This document shows, in pieces, positions 17,811 to 26,700 of a stretch of DNA of 45,792 nt (position 1 is its first letter; every line of letters starts with the position of its first letter). Both the position numbers and the translations under genes were made by a program. The DNA lies in the NCBI GenBank assembly GCA_947176415.1, contig CAMWQJ010000008.1, positions 1-45,792 of the forward strand, given 5' to 3'. The DNA is from an uncultured Ruminococcus sp. (lineage in GTDB: Bacteria > Bacillota > Clostridia > Oscillospirales > Ruminococcaceae). The notes under the pieces were generated by a model. The model was not told the origin of the DNA. It did not search any database and was given only the letters and a program-made list of their open reading frames with translations.

Positions 17811-17981
17811 ATGAGCAGAAAAAAGGAAGATGATTATCCACGCCGAGTATTCGGCTCGAGTATGGCAATACTTTGTGCATTGTTTGTTGCCATATCTTCG
17901 ATTCTCTATATTTTCTACAAAGGCTGGAGTGCAAAACTCAACTATGAGAAGTGGAAAGATTACGACGAATGCGGTATATAA
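17811..17981 (+). CDS. Small single-pass membrane protein coupled to PspA
   Basis: A 56-residue open frame starting MSRKKEDDYP and ending with TAA at 17981. It has a charged N-terminal cytoplasmic part (1-15), one hydrophobic helix (about 17-37, MAILCALFVAISSILYIFY), and a tail rich in W, Y and charged residues. It begins 5 bases after the pspA stop with no strong ribosome site of its own, which suggests translational coupling. A terminator follows directly. It has no recognisable family. By position it may recruit or sense for PspA, as PspB/PspC do in enterobacteria, but there is no clear similarity to them. Confidence 0.7.
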   Translation: MSRKKEDDYPRRVFGSSMAILCALFVAISSILYIFYKGWSAKLNYEKWKDYDECGI

Positions 17982-17996
17982 TTAAAAAATAAAACT

Positions 17997-18023
17997 CAGG
18001 GCGGATTTTTTCCGTCCTGTTTT
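17997..18023 (+). terminator. Rho-independent terminator of the pspA operon
   Basis: Nine-pair hairpin (17997-18005 with 18011-18019, one G-U, five-T loop) followed by TTTT. Confidence 0.8.
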
Positions 18024-18033
18024 GCGTTTGTGC

Positions 18034-18062
18034 TTGATTATTTTCCCGAGATATGCTATTAT
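18034..18062 (+). promoter_or_regulatory. SigA-type promoter for the ABC-F gene
   Basis: TTGATT at 18034-18039, 17-base spacer, TATTAT at 18057-18062. Confidence 0.7.
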
Positions 18063-18092
18063 ATAAGTATAATTTTTGTAAAGGTGGATTTT

Positions 18093-20021
18093 ATGCTTGT
18101 TGCTTTGAATAATATAAATAAAATTTTTAACGGGAATCATATTCTTAAAAATATTTCACTTACGATTGACGAAAACGATAAAATAGGACTTGTCGGCAAT
18201 AACGGGTGTGGCAAGTCTACGCTGTTAAAAATTATAACAGGCTCTACAGACCCCGACCGCGTTACCGAAAAGGACGGCGTTATTTCTTTTGCTTCAAAGA
18301 CTACTATCGGCTATCTCGAGCAAATGGGCGGACTTGATTCGGCTAAGACCGTTATGGAGGAAATGCAGAGCGTTTTTGCACCCGTTCACCGTGCGATAGA
18401 CCGTCTCCGAGAGATTGAGAGGGAAATTACACGGGGCGATAATTCGTCAGCGGACGAGTATCAGCAGTTGACATCATGGATAGAGGCTAACGACGGCTAC
18501 AACACGGACGTGAAAATCCGCATGATTTTAAACGGAATGGGTTTTTCGGAAAACGAATTAAACCGTACGGTTTCGGGATTCAGCGGTGGAGAAAAAACAA
18601 GGCTCTGCATTTCAAAGCTGTTGCTCGAAGAGCCTAATCTGCTGATACTGGACGAGCCGACGAATCACCTTGATTTCCGCACTATAATGTGGCTTGAAGA
18701 TTACCTCAGGTCTTACAAGGGGGCAGTGCTGATTGTTTCGCACGACAGGTATTTTCTTGACCGCCTCTGCACGTCGATATGCGAGATAGAGCGTGGAACG
18801 CTTACACGCTACAGGGGGAATTATTCGGCGTTTGTGCGACAGCGTGAAGAAAATGATGCACGCAGGGCAAAAGAGTATGAACTTCAGCAAAAGGAGATTG
18901 CCAAGTTGGAAGACTATGTGGCGAAAAATCTTGTCCGTGCGTCAACAACGAAAATGGCACAGAGCAAGCGGAAACAGCTTGAAAAAATGGAGCGTGTGGA
19001 AAAGCCTTATCACGATATGAGGACGGCGAAAATTCGGTTTACTTATCCTGTCGAACCGCCGATAGATGTGCTGAAGGTAAAGAATATTGACATATCGGTC
19101 GGCGAAGGAAAGGCGAGAAAAACGCTTGTTGACGGCATTGATTTTGAGGTGAGACGTGGCGAAAAAGTCGGAATAATCGGCGATAACGGTATAGGAAAGT
19201 CAACGCTTCTGAAAGTTATTCAGGAAAAAAACGAACACAAGGGGCTTGTCCGCTGGAACAGCAATATTAAAATTTCCTACTTCGAGCAGGAAAGTACAAA
19301 TCTTAATAAAGAGCTTACTGTAATGGAAGAAATCCACAGCCGTTATCCGTCAATGTCGGACTTAGAAGTCCGCAGTCTGCTGGCACAGGTGCGACTTACG
19401 GGTGAAAATGTTTTCAAGCAGACAGGCGTTATAAGCGGTGGAGAGAGGGCGAAACTTTGTTTTGCGATTATGATGCAGGAACACGGAAACGTGCTTATTC
19501 TGGACGAGCCGACGAATCATCTTGACTTGGCTTCAAAGGAAGCTGTCGAGGAAGCACTCGCAGAGTACACGGGAACGGTTATTTTTGTTTCGCATGACAG
19601 ATATTTGCTGAGCCGAATTGCCGACCGCCTTATTGAACTCAGGGACGGAAACTACAGGTGTCATAATTACGGATTTGAAAAATATCTTGACGTACTCCGT
19701 GACGAACAGGCGGAGCAAAAAAGGATTGCCGATGCCGAAAAATCCGCCAGAACAGCTGAAATTGCAAGGGAAAAAGCTGTAAAGACGTATCGAAGCAAAC
19801 AACAGCGGAGTGCGGACGCTTCACGCAAGAACGAAATGCGTAGGCTTGAAAAGGAAATAGACGAGTTGCAGAATAAAATTGATTTTCTGACGGAAGAGAT
19901 TTCGCATGAAGATGTTTACAGCGATTACGAACTTATGGCGGACAAGTGCCTTGAAATTGAAAATCTCAAGCAGAAAATGGAAGAAAATTTTGAAAAACTC
20001 ATTGAACTTGAAGAACAGTGA
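18093..20021 (+). CDS. ABC-F family ribosome-associated ATPase (YdiF-like)
   Basis: Soluble protein of 642 residues with two ATP-binding cassettes and no membrane segments, the layout of ABC-F translation factors. The ATG at 18093 follows AAGGTGGA; the earlier ATG at 18030 lies before the promoter boxes. Walker A motifs are GNNGCGKST (35-43) and GDNGIGKST (363-371). Signature motifs FSGGEKTRL and ISGGERAKL, and two copies of LILDEPTNHLD, are visible. The linker between the cassettes (about 240-310) is basic and helical, as expected for the arm that reaches the tRNA/peptidyl-transferase region. A C-terminal coiled coil (about 540-642) matches the YdiF/Uup class. The role is probably housekeeping ribosome rescue or assembly; an antibiotic-protection role cannot be excluded. 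Confidence 0.93.
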   Translation: MLVALNNINKIFNGNHILKNISLTIDENDKIGLVGNNGCGKSTLLKIITGSTDPDRVTEKDGVISFASKTTIGYLEQMGGLDSAKTVMEEMQSVFAPVHRAIDRLREIEREITRGDNSSADEYQQLTSWIEANDGYNTDVKIRMILNGMGFSENELNRTVSGFSGGEKTRLCISKLLLEEPNLLILDEPTNHLDFRTIMWLEDYLRSYKGAVLIVSHDRYFLDRLCTSICEIERGTLTRYRGNYSAFVRQREENDARRAKEYELQQKEIAKLEDYVAKNLVRASTTKMAQSKRKQLEKMERVEKPYHDMRTAKIRFTYPVEPPIDVLKVKNIDISVGEGKARKTLVDGIDFEVRRGEKVGIIGDNGIGKSTLLKVIQEKNEHKGLVRWNSNIKISYFEQESTNLNKELTVMEEIHSRYPSMSDLEVRSLLAQVRLTGENVFKQTGVISGGERAKLCFAIMMQEHGNVLILDEPTNHLDLASKEAVEEALAEYTGTVIFVSHDRYLLSRIADRLIELRDGNYRCHNYGFEKYLDVLRDEQAEQKRIADAEKSARTAEIAREKAVKTYRSKQQRSADASRKNEMRRLEKEIDELQNKIDFLTEEISHEDVYSDYELMADKCLEIENLKQKMEENFEKLIELEEQ

Positions 20022-20042
20022 TAAATTATGTCATTTATAAGC

Positions 20043-20077
20043 TGTATAATTATGCAGATTATACAAAAAATTTTTTT
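20043..20077 (+). terminator. Possible weak terminator after the ABC-F gene
   Basis: AT-rich eight-pair hairpin (20043-20050 with 20058-20065). The T tract follows only after several A residues, so termination efficiency is doubtful. Confidence 0.35.
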
Positions 20078-20091
20078 AGCTGAAAAAGATA

Positions 20092-20120
20092 TTGAAAAAT
20101 TATTCACGGTGTGATATAAT
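20092..20120 (+). promoter_or_regulatory. SigA-type promoter for the SCIFF locus
   Basis: TTGAAA at 20092-20097, 17-base spacer, TATAAT at 20115-20120. The untranslated leader is about 52 bases. Confidence 0.83.
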
Positions 20121-20129
20121 AATTGTAAA

Positions 20130-20155
20130 TTATTATGCGGTGAAAGCCGTAATAA
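20130..20155 (+). promoter_or_regulatory. Leader hairpin of the SCIFF transcript
   Basis: TTATTA-CGG pairs with CCG-TAATAA across a six-base loop, with a two-base bulge. It lies just after the predicted transcript start and could stabilise the RNA. Confidence 0.4.
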
Positions 20156-20178
20156 AAAATAAACGGAGGTTTAATTTT

Positions 20179-20316
20179 ATGAAACACATTCAGACTCTCA
20201 ATAAGGCTAATCTCAAGAAGTCCGCACAGAAAGGCGGTTGCGGAAAGTGTCAGGCTTCCTGCCAGTCTGCGTGCAAGACTTCATGCACAGTTGCTAACCA
20301 GAAGTGTGAGAGATAA
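20179..20316 (+). CDS. SCIFF ranthipeptide precursor (six cysteines in forty-five residues)
   Basis: A 45-residue peptide with cysteines at 21, 24, 28, 32, 36 and 43, exactly the SCIFF signature. The leader part starts MKHIQTLNKANLKKSAQKGG; the core follows from Cys21. The family is the most widespread ribosomally made modified peptide of Clostridia. In the Clostridium thermocellum homologue a radical SAM enzyme joins Cys32 to Thr37 by a thioether, and both residues are present here. GGAGGT lies 8 bases before the ATG. The precursor has its own promoter and is followed by a terminator hairpin before the next gene. The maturase is one gene further on, past a TIR-domain gene. The biological role of the peptide is not settled; quorum or growth control has been proposed. 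Confidence 0.95.
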   Translation: MKHIQTLNKANLKKSAQKGGCGKCQASCQSACKTSCTVANQKCER

Positions 20317-20338
20317 TTAAAATTTTTCGCATTTCATG

Positions 20339-20375
20339 TTAAGGCAGTATTGTTAAAATACTGTCTTAATTTTTT
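20339..20375 (+). terminator. Terminator/attenuator between SCIFF precursor and TIR gene
   Basis: Twelve-pair hairpin (20339-20350 with 20358-20369, one G-U, seven-base loop) followed by six T. No promoter fits between it and the next start codon, so the downstream genes probably depend on read-through. Confidence 0.8.
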
Positions 20376-20393
20376 AACGGAGGTAGAGTGACT

Positions 20394-21968
20394 ATGGTTT
20401 TCAGCTGTAAAATGTGCGGAGCAAATCTTGACGTTCAGGCAGGAATGCGTATGTGCAGATGTGACTACTGCGATTCCGTGCAGACTATTCCCGACCTTAG
20501 CAGTGAACACAAGGCGGAACTTTTCCGCAAGGCTAATAATCTGCGTTTCGCCTGTGATTTCGACCGTGCGTATAATGTCTATAAAGATATTGTGGCGGAT
20601 TTTCCCGAAGAGGCGGAGGCATGGTGGGGACTTTGTCTGTGCAAATACGGCGTTGAATACGTCACAGACCCTGAAACAAACCGACGTATTCCGACTTGTC
20701 ACAGGACTTCTTTTGAAAAGATTCTTGATATTCCTGAATTTCGGAAAGTCCTTGAATATTCTGAAAATAATATAAGAAATGTCTATATTCAGCTTGCGGA
20801 GACGATAGACGGCATTCAGCAGGGGATTCTTTCAATTGCGGTGAATGAAAAGCCGTTTGACGTTTTCATATGTTACAAGGAAACTGACGAGGACGGCAGA
20901 CGTTCCGCCGACGCTATGCTTGCCGAAAAACTTTATTCGGAGCTTACGGCACAGAATATAAAGGTGTTTTTTGCACCTGTAACACTCAGGGATAAACTCG
21001 GCACAGAGTTTGAACCATACATATATTCCGCCATAAATTCGGCACAGATTATGTTGTGTGTGGGAACTTCTGCGGAACATTTTGACGCTGTATGGGTGCG
21101 GAACGAGTGGAGCAGGTTTATTGAACTCATGAAAAAAGACAGGTCGAAAATAATTATTCCGTGTTATTCAGAAATGTCAATAAGTGGTCTGCCGATTGAG
21201 TTCAGGGGATTTCAGGCACAGGATTTGACGGAAAACAACGCTTTTGAAAACGTCGTGAAAAACGTTCAGGACATAATGAAAGCAAGCGAGGGTGCAAAAT
21301 CACAGCTTAACGTCCTTATGGAACAGTTCGAGGGACAGCTGAGGAACGAGCGTGGCAAGCTCAGACAGCTTGAAAGTCTGCAACACAAGATTCTGACGAA
21401 GGAAAAGAAAAATGCTAAAAAAATTTACAAAAAAGAAAGAATTTCCCCGATAAGTCTTTTCCTGCTTGATATTCTTATTGTATTGTCCACTTTGGTATTA
21501 TTTATGTCATTCGGCGGGTGGGCGGCTTTGCCTGCAATTCTGATTTTGGAATTTATCATCATACTTGCTGTTGAAGTGCCGTATGCGGTTAAACGAAACC
21601 GAGAAGCGAAAGAAAATTTTGAAAGGCGTATAGCTTATGATGAGAATGCTCCCGATTTTGACTATGGCAGTCAGAACAGTGAAATAGTTCAGCTTCGGGA
21701 AATGGCTATGAAAGAGTATGATAAAAAACACTTTACATTAGGCAAAACAGCGTTACTCTATATTGCAGGGTGGAATCTTGCAAAACTTCCCATAATATAT
21801 ATCGTGGACATAATCGATTATCTGCCGATAGCCTCGGATTTGGTAGTGGCATTTTTTCATCTGCTACTGCCCGTCGTGGGACTTGTTTTCATAATCAGGC
21901 ACAATAAAAAGTTAAAAAGAGAACTCGACGAGAAGTTAGAGATAATAAACAAGAAAAATAAAATCTGA
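20394..21968 (+). CDS. Zinc-ribbon, TPR-like and TIR-domain membrane protein inside the SCIFF locus
   Basis: Protein of 524 residues. The ATG at 20394 is 9 bases after GGAGGT; an upstream GTG is too close to that site. Seen in order: a zinc ribbon (C5-x2-C8 and C23-x2-C26), a helical TPR-like region (about 35-145), a TIR domain beginning KPFDVFICYKETDEDG at 153 (to about 290), a coiled segment, two membrane helices (about 352-398), an amphipathic stretch, and further hydrophobic helices (about 450-505). Glu207 in GTEFEPYI aligns, by my reading, with the catalytic glutamate of NAD-cleaving TIR domains. Zinc-ribbon TIR proteins are common in Firmicutes; a place between a SCIFF precursor and its maturase is not something I know of. 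The maturase starts 14 bases downstream. Function may be NAD-linked signalling or defence, or membrane export and control of the peptide; neither is shown. Confidence 0.8.
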   Translation: MVFSCKMCGANLDVQAGMRMCRCDYCDSVQTIPDLSSEHKAELFRKANNLRFACDFDRAYNVYKDIVADFPEEAEAWWGLCLCKYGVEYVTDPETNRRIPTCHRTSFEKILDIPEFRKVLEYSENNIRNVYIQLAETIDGIQQGILSIAVNEKPFDVFICYKETDEDGRRSADAMLAEKLYSELTAQNIKVFFAPVTLRDKLGTEFEPYIYSAINSAQIMLCVGTSAEHFDAVWVRNEWSRFIELMKKDRSKIIIPCYSEMSISGLPIEFRGFQAQDLTENNAFENVVKNVQDIMKASEGAKSQLNVLMEQFEGQLRNERGKLRQLESLQHKILTKEKKNAKKIYKKERISPISLFLLDILIVLSTLVLFMSFGGWAALPAILILEFIIILAVEVPYAVKRNREAKENFERRIAYDENAPDFDYGSQNSEIVQLREMAMKEYDKKHFTLGKTALLYIAGWNLAKLPIIYIVDIIDYLPIASDLVVAFFHLLLPVVGLVFIIRHNKKLKRELDEKLEIINKKNKI

Positions 21969-21982
21969 AAGGAAAATTTAAA

Positions 21983-23356
21983 ATGATACATAAGTACAAA
22001 TTAAACGGATTCAATATTGTTCTGGACGTGAACAGCGGAGGAGTTCACATTGTGGACGAGCTGACATATGATTTGCTTGACAATGTACAACTGCCTTTTG
22101 AGGAGGAAGTCCCTGAAAAAGCGTTTGAAAAGCTCTCGAAAGTTTATGACGCTGAGGAGATAAAGACCTGTTATGCCGAGATTGTTGAACTTTACAACGA
22201 CGGTATACTTTTTTCAAAAGATGACTATGAAAAATATGCGGACTGCTCGGTTGCATCGCCCGTAAAGGCTATGTGCCTGAATATCGCACACGACTGTAAT
22301 CTCCGCTGTAAATACTGTTTCGCTTCAACAGGCGACTTCGGCAAGGGCAGAAAGCTTATGTCCTTTGAGACGGGTAAGCACGCTATTGATTTTCTTCTTG
22401 AAAATTCAGGCGACCGTCCGACCCTTGAACTTGACTTCTTCGGCGGTGAGCCTCTTATGAATTTCGATGTTGTTAAAAAGATTGTTAAATATGCGAGGAG
22501 CAGGGAAGCGGAGTTTAAAAAGAAATTCCGTTTTACGATTACCACAAACGGAATGTTGCTTGACGACGACAAGATAGATTTTATCAATGAAGAAATGTCA
22601 AATGTTGTTCTTTCGATTGACGGACGCAAGGAGATAAACGACTATATGAGACCCAGACCCGACGGCAGTGGCAGTTATGACAGGATTTTACCGCTTTTTA
22701 AAAAACTTGTCGAAAAGCGTGGCGACAAGGAATATTATGTCAGAGGAACTTTCACGAGCCGTAACCTTGACTTCTCGAATGACGTTTTCGCTCTGTATAA
22801 TGCAGGCTTCGACCAGATTTCAATTGAGCCTGTTGTAAGCGGTTCTGAGGAACTCGCACTCACGGAAAAAAATCTCCCTGACGTTTTCAATGAATACGAG
22901 CGACTCGCAGACAGAATAATTGAAAATGAAAAAAACGGTAAAAAATTCAACTTTTTCCATTTCATGATAGACCTTGACCAAGGACCTTGTGCAATAAAAC
23001 GTCTCCGTGGCTGTGGTTGCGGAAACGACTATGTGGCGATTACTCCCGACGGAGATATTTTCCCATGTCACCAGTTTGTCGGAATGGACGAGTATAAAAT
23101 GGGCAATATCGACGAGGGGACTTTTAATCAGGAAATGAAAGCGGATTTCGCAAAGGCACACATTTATACAAAACCTGAGTGTAAAAAATGCTGGGCAAAG
23201 TTCTATTGCAGTGGCGGTTGCAATGCGAATAACTATCAGTATATGGGCGATATAAGGACGGCACATAAGCTGTCATGTCAGCTTGAAAAAAAGCGTCTCG
23301 AGTGTGCAATTATGCTTAAAGCCATGAAGATGATGAACGAGCAGGAGAATGAGTAA
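21983..23356 (+). CDS. SCIFF maturase, radical SAM-SPASM thioether-forming enzyme
   Basis: Predicted maturase (homologue of CteB and Tte1186) that makes Cys-to-Thr thioether links in the SCIFF peptide. Length is 457 residues, normal for the family. An N-terminal RiPP-recognition-like region (about 1-90, HKYKLNGFNIVLDVNSGGVH) binds the leader in homologues. The radical SAM cluster is C105-x3-C109-x2-C112 (CNLRCKYC). The FFGGEP motif (about 152-157) holds SAM. The SPASM region at the C terminus carries the extra cysteines for two auxiliary iron-sulphur clusters (CGCGNDYVAITPDGDIFPC and CKKCWAKFYCSGGC). AAAGGA precedes the ATG. It lies in the same transcript as the TIR gene and overlaps the start of the next gene by one base. 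Confidence 0.95.
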   Translation: MIHKYKLNGFNIVLDVNSGGVHIVDELTYDLLDNVQLPFEEEVPEKAFEKLSKVYDAEEIKTCYAEIVELYNDGILFSKDDYEKYADCSVASPVKAMCLNIAHDCNLRCKYCFASTGDFGKGRKLMSFETGKHAIDFLLENSGDRPTLELDFFGGEPLMNFDVVKKIVKYARSREAEFKKKFRFTITTNGMLLDDDKIDFINEEMSNVVLSIDGRKEINDYMRPRPDGSGSYDRILPLFKKLVEKRGDKEYYVRGTFTSRNLDFSNDVFALYNAGFDQISIEPVVSGSEELALTEKNLPDVFNEYERLADRIIENEKNGKKFNFFHFMIDLDQGPCAIKRLRGCGCGNDYVAITPDGDIFPCHQFVGMDEYKMGNIDEGTFNQEMKADFAKAHIYTKPECKKCWAKFYCSGGCNANNYQYMGDIRTAHKLSCQLEKKRLECAIMLKAMKMMNEQENE

Positions 23357-23718
23357 TGAAACGCCGAACACGCACGATAACCGTAAACGGCAGAAAATAC
23401 GTCTGGTGGAATAGTTTTATTAATTACACGACATCTTTATTTCTGTCGCCTGAGGGTGATAAGACTTCAACTATCAGTGTTGATTTTACGGACGAGTTAG
23501 TCAGCGGTCAATTCAATATGGGTGTGATTGTCAGAAAAGGCGAAACGGAAAAATCTGTAAAAATAGTCGAGCCGGCAATGGCTGGACTTGTTCTGCCGTA
23601 TTTGCAGGAGCAGGAAATTTTCAGACCCCGTAAACATATTGTAATGGACGGCTGTGAACTGCTTGAAAAAATGGGCTATGAGGTCGTCGGAATAAAAAAG
23701 GGTTTATACTGGGATTAA
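23356..23718 (+). CDS. Unknown 120-residue protein coupled to the SCIFF maturase
   Basis: I do not recognise this protein. The start codon shares one base with the maturase stop (TAATG) and has AGGAGA 7 bases upstream, so the two are translationally coupled. It is soluble and basic at the N terminus (MKRRTRTITVNGRKYVWW), then beta-rich, with a short C-terminal region HIVMDGCELLEKMGYEVVG that looks alpha/beta. No signal peptide, membrane helix or metal motif is visible; it has one cysteine. Coupling suggests a partner of the maturase or of the peptide, such as a chaperone or recognition factor, or simply a neighbour. It ends at a strong terminator. Confidence 0.8.
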   Translation: MKRRTRTITVNGRKYVWWNSFINYTTSLFLSPEGDKTSTISVDFTDELVSGQFNMGVIVRKGETEKSVKIVEPAMAGLVLPYLQEQEIFRPRKHIVMDGCELLEKMGYEVVGIKKGLYWD

Positions 23719-23724
23719 AAAAAT

Positions 23725-23750
23725 TCCCCCGAAAAATCGGGGGAGTTTTT
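23725..23750. terminator. Bidirectional terminator between the SCIFF locus and rpoC
   Basis: Perfect eight-pair hairpin TCCCCCGA/TCGGGGGA with loop AAAA, flanked by T tracts on both strands. It serves the converging transcripts and nearly repeats the hairpin at 13034-13058. Confidence 0.88.
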
Positions 23751-23753
23751 GTT

Positions 23754-26700
23754 TTATACTATGTTGTTTGCAATTGCGGTGGCGTGTTCAAGGTAGGAGT
23801 CGTTTTTTACAATCTTGACGTTGTTGTAGCACTCCATGCCAGTACCAGCCGGAATAAGTTTACCGATAATAACATTTTCCTTGAGACCAAGCAGACGGTC
23901 GCTTTTTCCTCTGATAGCTGCGTCCGTGAGAGCCTTTGTTGTTTCCTGAAATGATGCGGCGGACATAAAGCTGTCTGAATTTGACGAGGCTTTTGTGATA
24001 CCCTGAAGTACGGCACTTGTCTGCACAAGCTGTAAATCGTATTCACCTGCATCAATTCTTGCCTGAATGTCGGCATTTATAGCATCTATTTCCTTGCTGT
24101 CCACGAGAGTTCCGGGGAGGAGATAACTGCTTCCCGTCTCTTCAACCTTGATTTTGCGGAGCATTTGCCTTACAATAACTTCAATGTGCTTGTCGTTGAT
24201 GTCAACACCTTGCAGACGGTAAACTTTCTGAACTTCATTTATAATATAGTTCTGTACCGCCTGTGTGCCGAGTATATTAAGAATGTCAGTAGGATAAATA
24301 TTTCCCTCGGTGAGACGAGTTCCCTTTTCAATCGGCTTGCCTTCCTGAACTTCCTGCGTTCTGATTTTGAGATTGTAGGGAATCATATAGCTTTCGGACT
24401 CGCCTGTCTCTTCGTTTGTTACTATGATATTCTGTGTTGTCTTGACTTCCTCGATGTGTACAGTACCCGAAATCCTCGAGAGTATGGCAGCACCTTTTGG
24501 TCGTCTGCTTTCAAAGAGTTCCTCAACACGTGGAAGACCCTGCGTAATATCTTCGGCATCGGCAGAGGCAACACCACCCGTGTGGAATGTTCGCATTGTA
24601 AGCTGTGTACCCGGTTCGCCGATAGACTGTGCGGCAATTACGCCGACCGCCTCGCCGACCGATACGATATTATTGTTTGCGAGGTTTGCACCGTAGCATT
24701 TTGCACAGACACCTGTTCTTGCTTTACACTGAAGAACGGAACGGATTTTTATTTTTTCAATTCCCGTGTCGATGATTTTTTTAGCGTCAGCGTCCGTGAT
24801 TAGCTTGTTGCGTGAAACGATAAGTTCGCCAGTCGAGTCCCTCAAATCGTCCGAGAGATACCTGCCAACAAGACGTTCAGCGAACGGCTCGACCACTTCA
24901 TTGCCGTTTCTGATTTCATAAACTTCGATACCCTCAGTTGTTCCGCAGTCTTCTTCACGGATAATAACGTCCTGCGAAACGTCAACAAGACGGCGTGTTA
25001 AATAACCTGAGTCAGCGGTACGGAGTGCGGTATCGGCAAGACCTTTTCTTGCACCACGGGAAGCTATGAAGTATTCGAGGATATTAAGTCCCTCACGGTA
25101 GTTAGCACGGATAGGTATTTCAATTACAGTACCCGAAGTATTGGCAATAAGTCCACGCATACCTGCAAGCTGACGAATCTGCGAAATAGAACCTCTCGCA
25201 CCTGAGTCAGCCATCATCCAGATAGGATTGTAGCGGTCGAAATTCTCCTTGAGTTTCTTTGTAACTTCGTCTGTCGTGTTCGTCCAGAGAGAAATAATTT
25301 TCTTTGTCTTTTCCTGAGACGAGATATAGCCGAACTCATATTCATTCGTAATCTGTTCAACTTCTGCGTCCGCATTTGCGAGAATTTCTTTCTTTTCTGG
25401 CGGAATCGAGGCATCGCATACAGCAACAGTAAGTGCCGCCCTTGTCGAGTATTTATAGCCGAGAGCCTTTATTCTGTCAAGAACTTCGGAAGTCGTCGTT
25501 GTGCCGTGGATTTTTATACAACGCTCGATAATGTCGGAAAGCTGTTTTTTGCCGACGAGGAAAGAGATTTCGAGGTCGAACTGCTTGTCAGAGTTAGTCC
25601 TGTCAACATATCCGAGATTCTGAGGGATATTTTCATTGAAAATCAGTCTGCCGACGGTTGCATTTATAATTTTTGAGACTTTCTTGTCTCCGATATCCTT
25701 AGTGATTTTAACACGAATATTTGCGTGAAGTGAAATATCATGCTCGTTGTAAGCCATTAGTGCTTCATTGACATCACGGAATACTTTTCCCTCGCCCTTT
25801 TCGTTAGGCTTATCCATTGTGAGATAGTAAGAGCCAAGCACCATATCCTGCGACGGAACGGCAACAGGTTTGCCGTCAGAGGGCTTAAGGAGGTTGTTTG
25901 CTGCGAGCATAAGGAAACGTGCCTCTGCCTGTGCTTCTGCGGACAGCGGAAGATGTACAGCCATCTGGTCGCCGTCGAAGTCGGCATTAAAAGCCGAGCA
26001 TACGAGAGGGTGGAGCTTTATTGCACGACCCTCAACGAGAATCGGTTCAAAAGCCTGAATGCCGAGACGGTGGAGCGTAGGAGCTCGGTTAAGCATAACG
26101 GGGTGGTCTTTGATAACGTCCTCGAGAGCGTCCCACACCTTATTGTCTGCACGGTCGATAAGTTTTCTTGCACTCTTTATATTTGCGATTGCCTTTTTGT
26201 CGACAAGTCTTTTCAGGACAAACGGCTTGAAAAGTTCGAGTGCCATTTCTTTCGGAAGTCCGCACTGATACATTTTAAGTTCAGGACCTACTACAATAAC
26301 GGAACGTCCCGAGTAGTCAACACGCTTGCCAAGGAGATTCTGACGGAAACGTCCCTGTTTGCCTTTAAGCATATCCGAGAGGGACTTTAATGCACGGTTG
26401 TTAGGACCTGTAACGGGTCTGCCGTGTCTGCCGTTGTCGATAAGAGCGTCGACAGCTTCCTGTAACATTCTCTTTTCGTTTCTCACGATAATATCGGGAG
26501 CGTCGAGTTCAAGCATTCTTTTTAGACGGTTATTCCTATTTATAACACGCCTGTAGAGGTCGTTAAGGTCGGAAGTCGCATAACGTCCGCCGTCAAGCAT
26601 AATCATCGGTCTGATGTCAGGCGGAATTACGGGGATAACGTCAAGTATCATCCATTCGGGCTTGTTGCCTGAGAGACGGAAAGCCTCTATAATCTGAAGT

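Noticed and set aside
18093-20021. Antibiotic-resistance ABC-F protein
   Set aside because: The C-terminal coiled coil and length match housekeeping YdiF/Uup types better than Msr, Vga or OptrA types; no resistance context.
24165-24803. Long open frame of 212 codons on the plus strand inside rpoC
   Set aside because: It is antisense to conserved beta' coding sequence, lacks a ribosome site and encodes no recognisable motif; a codon-usage shadow.
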